DNA from: Pseudomonas brassicacearum
GTDB lineage: Bacteria; Pseudomonadota; Gammaproteobacteria; Pseudomonadales; Pseudomonadaceae
Reading direction: 5' to 3'
DNA length: 64,000 bases
Assembly: GCF_009601685.2 (NCBI RefSeq)
Contig: NZ_CP045701.2
Coordinates: 310,001 to 374,000 of the forward strand
Both the position numbers and the translations under genes were made by a program. The notes below the pieces were generated by a model, which was given only the letters and a program-made list of their open reading frames with translations, did no database searches and was not told the DNA's origin. Below are positions 1-7,411 of the stretch, piece after piece. How positions within the stretch are numbered: the stretch's first letter is position 1; each line of letters begins with the position of its first letter.

Positions 1-1
1 G

Positions 2-154
2 CAGGGCGGCGATGTGTCCCAAGGGCTGCGCGGGATGTTCGGGGCGCCAACCCTGGGTCAGCAGTTGCAACAGCTCAAGGACACTGAACAACGTCAGGTC
101 GACAGCCTGGCAATCGCGTTACGACAGGTCGGCATCAGCCAAGCGCTGGCCTGA
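2..154 (+). CDS. C-terminal end of an unidentified protein (partial)
   Basis: An open frame enters the window from the left and stops at TGA 152-154, giving the last 50 residues of a protein. The tail is rich in Gln and Leu (for example LGQQLQQLKDTEQRQ) and looks helical; I recognise no family. It is followed after 40 bases by a TolC-like gene on the same strand, so it could belong to the same transcription unit, but the function cannot be judged from this fragment. Confidence 0.5.
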   Translation, partial: QGGDVSQGLRGMFGAPTLGQQLQQLKDTEQRQVDSLAIALRQVGISQALA

Positions 155-194
155 ATTCTAAAAAATATTGGGGCAGCCAGGGGCAATCCAGGGA

Positions 195-1709
195 ATGAAT
201 AGAAGTCAGAAGTTATTCGGTATGAGTTTGCTGGCGTTGGTGGTGAGTGGTTGTGCGGTCACTAGCGATCCGATCGAGCGTAGTGTCAGCGAACAGCGCG
301 CTCGAACCGACTTGCAGAATATGTACAAGGATCAGGAGCCGCTCAGTGGCCCGCTGACCCTGCACCAGGCCATGGCCCGGGCTGTGAAGTACAACCTCGA
401 AGGCCGCTTGAAGATCATGGAGGAAGCCCTGGCCAAGCGTCAGTTGGACTTGGCCAGTTTCGACATGCTGCCGCGCATGGCCTTGGACGCCGGTTATGTG
501 GGCCGCAACAACGTCAACGCCTCCAGTAGCCAGAGCGTGGAAACCGGTACCCAGTCCCTGGAACCGTCGACCTCCCAGGACCGCGACCGCGAGGTGGCGG
601 ACCTGACCATGGTCTGGAACGTGCTCGATTTTGGCGTCAGCTACATCAGCGCCAAGCAGGCCGGGGACCAGCGGCTGATCGTGCAGGAGCGCCGGCGCAA
701 GGTGATCAACACCATCGTCCAGGACGTGCGCTCGGCCTACTGGCGCGCCATGGCCGCCGAGCGCCTGCTCAAACAGATCGACAGTCTGATGGCCCGGGTC
801 GAGGAGGCGCGTGACAACAGCCAGAGCATGAGCGAACAGCGCATCGGTGACCCGGTGCAGGCTCTGGGCTACCAGCGCTCGCTGATCCAGGCTACCCGTC
901 AACTGGAAGAGCAGCGTCGGGCGCTGTCCCTGGCCAAGACCGAACTGGCGACCCTGATCAACTTGCCCTTGGGCACCGAGCTGACCCTGGCGACCCAGGA
1001 TGAATACAACATCCCGGAACTCAAGGTCGACCTGGCCCGTCTCGAACAGGAAGCCCTGGCCAGCCGTCCGGAACTGCGCGAGCAGGATTACCAGACCCGC
1101 ATCACCGCCGCCGAAACCCGCAAGGCGATGCTGCGCCTGCTGCCGGGGCTGGAGTTTTCCGCTGGCGGGCATTACGACAGCAACTCGTTCCTGGTGGAGC
1201 AGGGCTGGGCCGACTATGGCGTGAAAGTCACCTGGAACCTGTTCAACGTGATTTCCGCCCCGGCGGCCATCGACGTGGCCAAGGCCGGTGAAGAAGTGGC
1301 GGCGGCGCGGCGCCAGGCGATGTCGATTGCTGTGTTGGCGCAGTTGTACGTGGCCAATGCCAACTATCGCGAAGCGCTACGCCAGTTCAAGACCAGCCAA
1401 CAACTGGCGGACATCGATGGGCAGATTGTCGGTCAACTGCGTAACCGTTATCAGGCAGCAGGCATCGGTGAGCTGGATCTGATCCAGGGTGAACTGAACA
1501 CCCTGCAGGCCGATCTACGCCGGGACCTGGCCTACGCCGACCTGCGCAACGCCTACGGGCAGATCTTCGCCAGCGCCGGCCTCGACCCGCTGCCAAACGA
1601 AGTGCAATCGACCCAAGTCCAGTCGATTGCCACAGCGCTGGCTAACCGTGAAGCGGCCTGGGCCCAGGGCGACATCACGGAGCCGACGACGGCCGCGGTG
1701 ACTCAATAA
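195..1709 (+). CDS. TolC-family outer-membrane efflux lipoprotein
   Basis: This 504-residue protein is an outer-membrane channel of the TolC/OprM family, the exit duct of a tripartite exporter. ATG 195 is chosen because the next residues form a lipoprotein signal ending in the lipobox VVSGC; an upstream TTG at 168 would add nine residues with no purpose. Two repeats rich in helical heptads (roughly residues 60-250 and 280-480) match the duplicated TolC core. No inner-membrane pump or periplasmic adaptor lies downstream; the next two genes encode a beta-hydroxylase and a sulfotransferase. The rest of the exporter may be upstream of the window. The family call is firm; the cargo is unknown. Confidence 0.88.
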   Translation: MNRSQKLFGMSLLALVVSGCAVTSDPIERSVSEQRARTDLQNMYKDQEPLSGPLTLHQAMARAVKYNLEGRLKIMEEALAKRQLDLASFDMLPRMALDAGYVGRNNVNASSSQSVETGTQSLEPSTSQDRDREVADLTMVWNVLDFGVSYISAKQAGDQRLIVQERRRKVINTIVQDVRSAYWRAMAAERLLKQIDSLMARVEEARDNSQSMSEQRIGDPVQALGYQRSLIQATRQLEEQRRALSLAKTELATLINLPLGTELTLATQDEYNIPELKVDLARLEQEALASRPELREQDYQTRITAAETRKAMLRLLPGLEFSAGGHYDSNSFLVEQGWADYGVKVTWNLFNVISAPAAIDVAKAGEEVAAARRQAMSIAVLAQLYVANANYREALRQFKTSQQLADIDGQIVGQLRNRYQAAGIGELDLIQGELNTLQADLRRDLAYADLRNAYGQIFASAGLDPLPNEVQSTQVQSIATALANREAAWAQGDITEPTTAAVTQ

Positions 1710-1721
1710 CCGGGCGCTGGC

Positions 1722-2507
1722 ATGACACGCCCGGCGTTTTCCCGGCTGCCGGTGGCGGTGAACCTGCCGTTGCTGTTGCAGGCACTGGCCGCCATTGAAG
1801 ACGAACGCTGGCAGGGGCATTTCAACCGTGCCTATTACAGCGGCGACTGGAGCGGGGTGGCGCTGATTTCGGCGGCCGATGCCCTCACCGAGCTGTCGCC
1901 CGGGCGCGGTCAGCCCCTGCACCGCGCGCCTTGGTCAACGGATGGCCGCTGGCATGAGGCGTTGCGCGACTGGCCCCTGGAGATCGTCTCGGCCCGGCTG
2001 CTGCGGCTCGGGCCCGGCGGGTGCATCCACGAACATCACGATTATGACTTGGGCGGGCCGGACGCCGACCTGCGCCTGCACGTGCCGCTGCTCAGCTCGC
2101 CTGGCGTGGACTTTTTCCTGGATGGGCAAATCATTGCGATGACGACGGGCGAGTGCTGGTTCCTCGACCTGGCGCGACCTCATCGGGTGGTCAATCGAAG
2201 TGCTCATCCACGGGTTCACCTGGTGCTCGATTGTCGCCCCGGGCCGTGGCTGGCCCAGCAGATTGCCGATGGGCTGCCCACCACGCCTTCCGCGGGCGTC
2301 GGGCAAAGCGACTTTGGCCGTTTTCAGCAGCGCGTGGAAACGGATCCTCATCTCGCCCGAACCTTGCAGAGCCTGCATGACCTCGACACTTTCATTGAGT
2401 CCGCGCGGGCCCTGGGGGCCGAGCAAGGGCTTCATTTCACCCGGGAAGAGTTACGCACTGCGATGCGCAACGGTCGCCAGCAGTGGAGCAACCAGTGGAA
2501 GGCCTGA
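1722..2507 (+). CDS. Aspartyl/asparaginyl beta-hydroxylase-like oxygenase with C-terminal Nif11-like domain
   Basis: The protein has 261 residues. Residues about 20-175 match the Asp/Asn beta-hydroxylase fold, a 2-oxoglutarate and Fe(II) oxygenase: H105-x-D107 in HEHHDYD and distal H154 are the expected iron ligands, and R164 in HPRVHLV the expected 2-oxoglutarate contact. Residues about 198-250 form a second module with the Nif11 pattern: an F-x5-DP-x-L start, a helix reading FIESARALG, then GLHFTREEL. Nif11 domains usually serve as leader regions of ribosomal peptide precursors; finding one at the C-terminus of an enzyme is unusual. The gene begins 12 bases after the TolC-like gene and overlaps the next one. 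The substrate is unknown; a peptide or protein is likely for this fold. Confidence 0.82.
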   Translation: MTRPAFSRLPVAVNLPLLLQALAAIEDERWQGHFNRAYYSGDWSGVALISAADALTELSPGRGQPLHRAPWSTDGRWHEALRDWPLEIVSARLLRLGPGGCIHEHHDYDLGGPDADLRLHVPLLSSPGVDFFLDGQIIAMTTGECWFLDLARPHRVVNRSAHPRVHLVLDCRPGPWLAQQIADGLPTTPSAGVGQSDFGRFQQRVETDPHLARTLQSLHDLDTFIESARALGAEQGLHFTREELRTAMRNGRQQWSNQWKA

Positions 2508-3436
2508 ACCTGCACGGTTGGCTGCCGATCCGCGTATGGCAGGAGGCCGGGCAGTGGCGGGTTGATTGGTGTTGGTTTGGCGACGCGCGACTGTCGCAAC
2601 CGTTCTTCAGCGATGCCGTGGAAGACGCCCTGCGCTTGCCCTTCAACCAGGCGTTCCGTCGCCAGACACCCTTGGACGTTCTCGGTCAGTGGCAACGACA
2701 GAGCCCGGGCCTGGCGCCCGGTGCGTTCATTTTCCATGCCTCCCGTTGCGGCTCGACATTGATCAGCCAGATGCTCGCCCAACTGGACGACCACATCGTC
2801 ATCTCGGAACCGCCGCCCCTGGATACGCTGCTGCGCAGTGATGTGCCGCCGGCCGAGCGGTGCGTGGCGCTCAAGGGCTTGATGTCGGCCTATGGGCAGC
2901 GCCGCCGAGGTGTGGAGCAGCGCCTGGTGGTCAAGCTCGATGCTTGGAACATTGGTGAGCTGGCGCTGTTGCGTGAGTGTTTTCCCGACACGCCGTGGCT
3001 GTTCCTGTACCGCGACCCCTTGGAAATCGCCGTCTCCCATCTGCGCCGTCCTGGCATGCACATGGTGCCGGGCATGATCGGGACGAGTGTCCTGGATGAT
3101 GGACTGCCGTTCAGCAGCCGGGAAGATTTCATCTCGCGCCGGGTGGGGCGGTTGTTGGCGACAGGCTTGGAACACTGCCAGGCCTATGCCGCAATGGCGG
3201 TCAACTACACCGAACTGCCCGAGGCGATGACGGGCCGGCTCGCGGCGTTTTTTGGGCTCGATGATGAGCAATGCAGGCAAGTGTTCGCCGCAGTGGGGCA
3301 GCATGCCAAGCAGCCGGCGCAGGCGTTTGTTGGCGATAGCGAGGACAAGCGCCGGGAGGCTTCGGCGTTGTTGCGTGAGCGGGTCATGCGCTGGGCGCAG
3401 GGGCCTTACGAGGCGTTGAAGGCACTGCCCCTGTAG
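2495..3436 (+). CDS. Sulfotransferase family protein
   Basis: This is a P-loop sulfotransferase of about 313 residues. The 5-prime phosphosulfate loop is visible near residue 80 (FIFHASRCGSTLISQ), and a 3-prime phosphate-binding stretch near residue 170 (LFLYRDPLEIAVSH). The expected role is transfer of sulfate from PAPS to a hydroxyl or amine. GTG 2495 is preferred because GGAG sits six bases upstream; GTG 2483 is the alternative. Either start lies inside the preceding hydroxylase gene, so the two are translationally coupled. A hydroxylase followed by a sulfotransferase suggests hydroxylation then sulfation of one product, but this is inference and the acceptor is unknown. Confidence 0.82.
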   Translation: MEGLNLHGWLPIRVWQEAGQWRVDWCWFGDARLSQPFFSDAVEDALRLPFNQAFRRQTPLDVLGQWQRQSPGLAPGAFIFHASRCGSTLISQMLAQLDDHIVISEPPPLDTLLRSDVPPAERCVALKGLMSAYGQRRRGVEQRLVVKLDAWNIGELALLRECFPDTPWLFLYRDPLEIAVSHLRRPGMHMVPGMIGTSVLDDGLPFSSREDFISRRVGRLLATGLEHCQAYAAMAVNYTELPEAMTGRLAAFFGLDDEQCRQVFAAVGQHAKQPAQAFVGDSEDKRREASALLRERVMRWAQGPYEALKALPL

Positions 3437-3454
3437 CGGGGTCAAACACGCTTT

Positions 3455-3588
3455 TTGTGGCGAGGGGATTTATCCCCGCTGGGTTGCGAAGCGGCCCCCA
3501 AACCAGCCAACTCGGTGTGCCAGGAAGATTGAGTTCACTGCTTTAGGGCTGCTGCGCAACCCAGCGGGGATAAATCCCCTCGCCACAA
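3455..3588. repeat. Palindromic intergenic repeat, family A (copy 1)
   Basis: Two arms in inverted orientation (TTGTGGCGAGGGGATTTATC and its complement) enclose about 50 bases. Each arm also contains its own small palindrome, GGGGATTTATCCCC. A second copy lies at 56125-56251. It sits between the convergent sulfotransferase and slipin genes and could also terminate transcription. Confidence 0.85.
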
Positions 3589-3617
3589 AGGCCAGCCTTC
3601 AGTCCATCATCAATGCA

Positions 3618-4379
3618 TCAAGCCTTGTTGGGCGATAACTCCGCCATCCCCTTGAGCAATTCAATCGGCAAGGGAAAGACGATCGTGGAGCTTTTGTCTC
3701 CGGCAATCGAGCTCAGTGTCTGCATGTAGCGCAACTGCATGGCGCCAGGCTGGCGGCCGAGCATTTCGGCGGCCTGCATGAGTTTTTCCGAGGCTTGCAG
3801 TTCGCCTTCGGCATGGATCACTTTGGCCCGGCGTTCCCGTTCGGCTTCGGCTTGTCGAGCGATGGCGCGGATCATTGATTCGTTGAGGTCCACGTGCTTG
3901 ATCTCGACGTTCGCGACTTTGATGCCCCAGATGTCGGTCTGGGCGTCGAGCACCTGTTGAATGTCGCTGTTCAATTGCTCGCGCTCGGCCAGCAATTGGT
4001 CCAGCTCATGCTTGCCGAGGACCGCACGCAAGGTGGTCTGGGCCAGTTGGCTGGTGGCCATGAGGAAGTTTTCGACCTGGATGATGGCCTTCTGCGGGTC
4101 GAGCACGCGGAAATACAGCACCGCGTTGACCTTCACCGAGACGTTGTCCCGGGTGATCACATCCTGAGGCGGCACGTCGAGGACAATGGTACGCAGGTCG
4201 ACGCGGATCATCTGCTGCACCACCGGAATCAGCAGGATCAACCCCGGCCCCTTGACCTGCCAGAACCGACCGAGCTGGAACACCACGGCGCGTTCGTATT
4301 CACGCAGGATCCGGAATGTCGAAGCCGCCAGTGCGATCAACAGCAACAACAGCAGCGTAAAACCGATTTGCATGCCCAT
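3618..4379 (-). CDS. Slipin/stomatin-family membrane protein (SPFH domain)
   Basis: The 253-residue protein starts with one membrane segment ([18 protein letters not shown]) followed by an SPFH/Band 7 domain ([13 protein letters not shown], then [18 protein letters not shown]) and a charged coiled-coil tail with [17 protein letters not shown]. It belongs to the slipins that form oligomeric microdomains with NfeD partners. ATG 4379 is chosen because AGGAGGGGT lies just upstream; the frame runs open for another 46 codons into the nfeD gene but lacks domain support there. The nfeD stop is one base from this start, so the pair forms a coupled operon. Confidence 0.92.
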   Translation of the reverse strand: MGMQIGFTLLLLLLIALAASTFRILREYERAVVFQLGRFWQVKGPGLILLIPVVQQMIRVDLRTIVLDVPPQDVITRDNVSVKVNAVLYFRVLDPQKAIIQVENFLMATSQLAQTTLRAVLGKHELDQLLAEREQLNSDIQQVLDAQTDIWGIKVANVEIKHVDLNESMIRAIARQAEAERERRAKVIHAEGELQASEKLMQAAEMLGRQPGAMQLRYMQTLSSIAGDKSSTIVFPLPIELLKGMAELSPNKA

Positions 4380-4380
4380 C

Positions 4381-4905
4381 TCATACCCCTCCTGAGTCAG
4401 CGGCGGCCACTTCCAGCAGCAAACCCTTGCGTGCGATAACTCGCACCGCTTGCCCAGGCCGCAGCGGCGTTGCGCTTGCCACCTGCCAGCGTTCGCCTTC
4501 CAACTGGACCCAGCCATGATGATTATTGCCGGCCTGCAACGCGGTCACCGCCGTGACGCTGCCCAACAGCGCGGCATCGCCGCTGACAGGCTGGCGCGGT
4601 CGTGTTTTCAAAGCACGGACCAGCAGGACGATCAGCAGCAAAGCACTGACCAGGCCCAGGCCGAGCATCAGCGGAACCGGGACATCGGTGTTGGTCAGGA
4701 TGACCGCACCAATCACGCACAAGACAATGCCGCCCAGCCCCGCGACGCCATAATTGGGCAGGGACGCCTCGAAGACCAGCAAGGCCACCCCCGCCGCGAC
4801 CAGCCAGAAACCGAGGGGATCGGTGCCCGGCAACACGAGGCCATCGGCGCCGAACGCAGGCCCGCTGATCGCCAGCAGCGCAACCGTCAACCAGTGAATG
4901 TTCAC
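4381..4905 (-). CDS. NfeD-family membrane protein
   Basis: The protein has 174 residues from GTG 4905, which has GGAGGG four bases upstream. It has a short hydrophobic N-terminus ending near AFGADG, then a block of three to four membrane segments (residues about 30-100) and a C-terminal OB-like soluble domain ([39 protein letters not shown]). This matches short NfeD proteins, which pair with slipins and act in membrane quality control. The N-terminal serine-protease domain of long NfeD forms is absent. It is immediately upstream of the slipin gene in one operon. Confidence 0.88.
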   Translation of the reverse strand: MNIHWLTVALLAISGPAFGADGLVLPGTDPLGFWLVAAGVALLVFEASLPNYGVAGLGGIVLCVIGAVILTNTDVPVPLMLGLGLVSALLLIVLLVRALKTRPRQPVSGDAALLGSVTAVTALQAGNNHHGWVQLEGERWQVASATPLRPGQAVRVIARKGLLLEVAAADSGGV

Positions 4906-5050
4906 AGGACCCTCCACAACCGTAGTCGTCGGGATGTTACTTAAAGTCTAGTCGAGTCGAGGGTTGATTGAATTTTGATCAGTCTGACGGTCGTCAAGGG
5001 ACTAGACTGAGTAAAGAACCAGCCATCCGTCTTATGCTCAGGAGTCCCGC

Positions 5051-5296
5051 ATGGAATCGCCGATCCACAGCCTGCCCGCGCTGTTCAAACAATTGGGCCT
5101 ATCTGACAAGGCCGTTGATATCGACAAATTCATCTCCACCCATTCACCCCTCAAACCCGACCTTCACTTGGCCGATGCGTTTTTCTGGAGCGAAAGCCAG
5201 CAGCAACTGCTGCGCGAAGAAATCCTCGAGGATGCGGACTGGGCGGAGGTAGTGGACCAATTGAATGTGTTGCTGAGGAGGGGACGCAGCGAGTGA
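5051..5296 (+). CDS. DUF2789 family protein
   Basis: This small soluble protein of 81 residues has the typical DUF2789 start (MESPIHSLPALFKQLGLSD) and the conserved LADAFFWSESQQQLLREEILEDADW stretch. The ribosome site CAGGAG lies seven bases ahead of the ATG. The family is common in Pseudomonas and has no assigned function. It stands alone between the divergent nfeD gene and a REP palindrome. Confidence 0.85.
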   Translation: MESPIHSLPALFKQLGLSDKAVDIDKFISTHSPLKPDLHLADAFFWSESQQQLLREEILEDADWAEVVDQLNVLLRRGRSE

Positions 5297-5311
5297 GGTA
5301 CATACGCAACC

Positions 5312-5401
5312 TGTGGGAGCGGGCTTGCTCGCGAATGCGTCGTGTCAGGCAGCATCAGCGTCAACTGACCCCCCGCTTTCGCGAGCAAGCCCGCTCCCAC
5401 A
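5312..5401. repeat. REP palindrome, family B
   Basis: Inverted arms TGTGGGAGCGGGCTTGCTCG and its complement enclose a loop of about 40 bases. This is the common Pseudomonas intergenic REP doublet and probably caps the DUF2789 transcript. Confidence 0.85.
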
Positions 5402-5430
5402 ACAGTGATATTCTTTATTGTTATTAACAA

Positions 5431-5449
5431 ATATCTTCTTATTCCTTAA
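5431..5449 (-). promoter_or_regulatory. Candidate activator site upstream of the hydrolase operon
   Basis: Within an AT-rich island (5410-5460) the minus strand reads TTAAGGAATAAGAAGATAT. The 11-base core TTAAGGAATAA recurs on the plus strand upstream of the metQ-like gene at 7298. GGAATAA/TTATTCC elements resemble CysB-type activator sites of sulfur-starvation promoters; the assignment is a guess. Confidence 0.35.
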
Positions 5450-5505
5450 ATAATATAGCTCTCCTCCCTATACTCGTCCGGGAACAGACACGCAGGAGAG
5501 CACCC

Positions 5506-6087
5506 ATGCGCAACGAATCGATTCGCTACCTGATTGTGCCGGGCTGGCAAGGATCGCCGGAAGATCATTGGCAAACCCACTGGCAGAACAGCCTGCCCAA
5601 CAGCGCCCGGGTCGAGCAGGCCGATTGGGTGACGCCTCGGCGTGAAGACTGGGTCGCGGCGTTGGCCGAGGCCGTGGCCGCCGACAGCACGCCGGTGATC
5701 CTGATTGCCCATAGCCTGGGTTGCATCGCGGTGGCCCATTGGGCCGCCACCGCCCCGGTGCAGTTTCTGCGACAGGTGCGTGGGGCGTTGCTGGTGGCGC
5801 CAGCGGATGTCGAGCGGCCAGCCTGCGCTCCGGCGCTGCGCAACTTCGCGCCGATTCCCACTGATCTGTTGCCGTTCCCAAGCCAAGTGGTCAGTTCCGA
5901 CAACGACGCCGCCGTGAGCGCCCCGCGCGCTCTGGAACTGGCGCGCAACTGGGGGGCCGAGGCCGGGATCCTGGCGGGGGCGGGGCATATCAACGTGACG
6001 TCCGGCCACCAGCGCTGGGAGCAGGGTTTCGCTTACCTCTATCGTCTGCAAAACCGCATGGAGCATCACGCCCTGCGCCGCGCCTGA
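5506..6087 (+). CDS. RBBP9/YdeN-family alpha/beta serine hydrolase
   Basis: The 193-residue protein carries the RBBP9/YdeN signature: YLIVPGWQGSPEDHWQTHW at residues 6-24, a nucleophile elbow AHSLGC near residue 68, and a C-terminal GAGHIN supplying the catalytic His. These are small cytoplasmic serine hydrolases with few known substrates. The start follows CAGGAGAGCACCC. The gene is followed at 48 bases by a sigma-54-type AAA+ protein on the same strand. An AT-rich upstream region shares a motif with the metQ promoter, suggesting common control. Confidence 0.87.
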   Translation: MRNESIRYLIVPGWQGSPEDHWQTHWQNSLPNSARVEQADWVTPRREDWVAALAEAVAADSTPVILIAHSLGCIAVAHWAATAPVQFLRQVRGALLVAPADVERPACAPALRNFAPIPTDLLPFPSQVVSSDNDAAVSAPRALELARNWGAEAGILAGAGHINVTSGHQRWEQGFAYLYRLQNRMEHHALRRA

Positions 6088-6135
6088 TCGTTTAGCGCCC
6101 CCCCGTCTCCCGACGGCCTGGGGCGGGAGCCTGCC

Positions 6136-7071
6136 ATGAGTTTGCATGAAACCTTCGGTCAGCCATTGCTGACCTTTCCCGATGCGGAAAAAAGCCCCCT
6201 GAGCATTCGCGCCAAGGCGCTGGTGTTCGTCGACCCCCGTTCCCGGCAGTTGCGCCAGGCATTGGAGCAACTGGCGCCGCGTGCGATCTCGGTGCTGATA
6301 CGCGGCGAAACCGGTAGCGGCAAGGAACTGCTGGCCCGGCATATCCACCGTGAAAGCGATCGCGGTGGATTGTTCGTGTCGGTCAACTGCGGCGCCATCA
6401 GCCCGACCTACGCCGACGCCGAACTGTTCGGCTATGCCGCTGGCAGCTACAGCGGCTCGGCCAGCAGCCGGGCCGGTTGGTTCGGTTCGGCCAATGGCGG
6501 CACCCTTTACCTGGATGAAATCGGTGATTTGCCGCTGCCGATCCAGATCAAATTGCTGGCGGCGCTGGAAAACCACGAAGTCACTCGTGTGGGCGCGCAT
6601 CAGCCCAGCCCAGTGGATGTCCGCCTGGTGGCGGCCACCAGCATCGACCTGGCGCAAGCAGTGGCCGCCGGGAAATTCCACGAACGGCTCTACCATTACC
6701 TCGGCGAAGGCCAGCTGGAACTGCCGGCCCTGCGCGAACGGGTAGGCGATATCCAGTCCCTGGCCGAATACTTCCTGGGCATCTACAGCCAGCGCCTCGG
6801 CCTCACCGTGCCGCTGATCAGTGAAGCGGCGCAGCAAGCCCTTGAGCGGCACGGTTGGCCGGGCAACACCCGCGAGCTGGAAAACGTCATTCACTTCGCA
6901 TTGCTGGTGAGCACGGGGGATGAGATTTTGCCGGAGCACTTGAATCTCCCGTCCCAGCCTTCAGCCCTGGAGCTGATTGATCAGCAGGTGGCGCAGGTCA
7001 TTGCCCAAGGCTCGCAAGCTGAGCACCAAGCCCTCAAGGCGCTGCTCAATCGACTGAACCCAACACCCTAG
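6136..7071 (+). CDS. Atypical sigma-54-type AAA+ regulator without GAFTGA or a clear DNA-binding domain
   Basis: The 311-residue protein is almost entirely a sigma-54 activator AAA+ domain: Walker A GETGSGKE at 58-65, Walker B GGTLYLDEIG at 121-130, and a WPGNTRELENV sensor-2 region near 240. Where activators carry GAFTGA, which contacts sigma-54, this protein reads GSYSGS (103-108). After residue about 265 only a 45-residue tail follows, with no recognisable Fis-type helix-turn-helix, and there is no N-terminal sensor domain. It could be a divergent activator working from solution, or no longer a sigma-54 activator at all. Neighbours are a hydrolase and a methionine-binding-type protein, which hints at sulfur metabolism. 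Confidence 0.8.
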   Translation: MSLHETFGQPLLTFPDAEKSPLSIRAKALVFVDPRSRQLRQALEQLAPRAISVLIRGETGSGKELLARHIHRESDRGGLFVSVNCGAISPTYADAELFGYAAGSYSGSASSRAGWFGSANGGTLYLDEIGDLPLPIQIKLLAALENHEVTRVGAHQPSPVDVRLVAATSIDLAQAVAAGKFHERLYHYLGEGQLELPALRERVGDIQSLAEYFLGIYSQRLGLTVPLISEAAQQALERHGWPGNTRELENVIHFALLVSTGDEILPEHLNLPSQPSALELIDQQVAQVIAQGSQAEHQALKALLNRLNPTP

Positions 7072-7098
7072 ACCGAAACCTTACTCCCACAGGCGCTG

Positions 7099-7214
7099 TG
7101 TAGGAGCTGTGTAGGAGCTGTCGAGTGCAACGAGGCTGCGATCTTTCCCCAGCCACTTGAATCTCAAGCGAAAGATCAAAAATCAAAAGATCGCAGGCTT
7201 CGCCAGCTCCTACA
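7099..7214. repeat. Palindromic repeat with AAAAGATC core, family C (copy 1)
   Basis: Outer arms TGTAGGAGCTG and CAGCTCCTACA, inner arms GCTGCGATCTTT and AAAGATCGCAGG. The left arm has the 11-mer GTAGGAGCTGT in duplicate. The AAAAGATC array is short and imperfect here (GAAAGATC, AAAAATC, AAAAGATC). It fills much of the 340-base gap after the sigma-54-type gene; the rest of the gap is the AT-rich promoter of the metQ-like gene. Confidence 0.85.
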
Positions 7215-7297
7215 CAAAGCGGGAGCAAGCTCCCCCGCCACAAAAATAGTGTTTTCTATATGAGTAAAATGAATATGAACTTGAATAAAAGATATTG

Positions 7298-7315
7298 TTA
7301 AGGAATAAAAAATAT
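7298..7315 (+). promoter_or_regulatory. Candidate activator site upstream of the metQ-like gene
   Basis: TTAAGGAATAAAAAATAT lies in an AT-rich stretch about 95 bases before the start codon. It shares the core TTAAGGAATAA with the site at 5431-5449, which is in opposite orientation. Regulation by a sulfur-status factor such as CysB is a guess. Confidence 0.35.
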
Positions 7316-7411
7316 CGGTATCGTCCACATCACGCCAGCGATAGCACTTCACTGGCACTCTCATAGTTGGCCGTCGTCCATGACGACAGTGATTTTCGAT
7401 AAGGACACTGC

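Noticed and set aside
3618..4517. Slipin starting at 4517
   Set aside because: The extension lies within nfeD and has no membrane or SPFH content; a strong ribosome site sits before ATG 4379.
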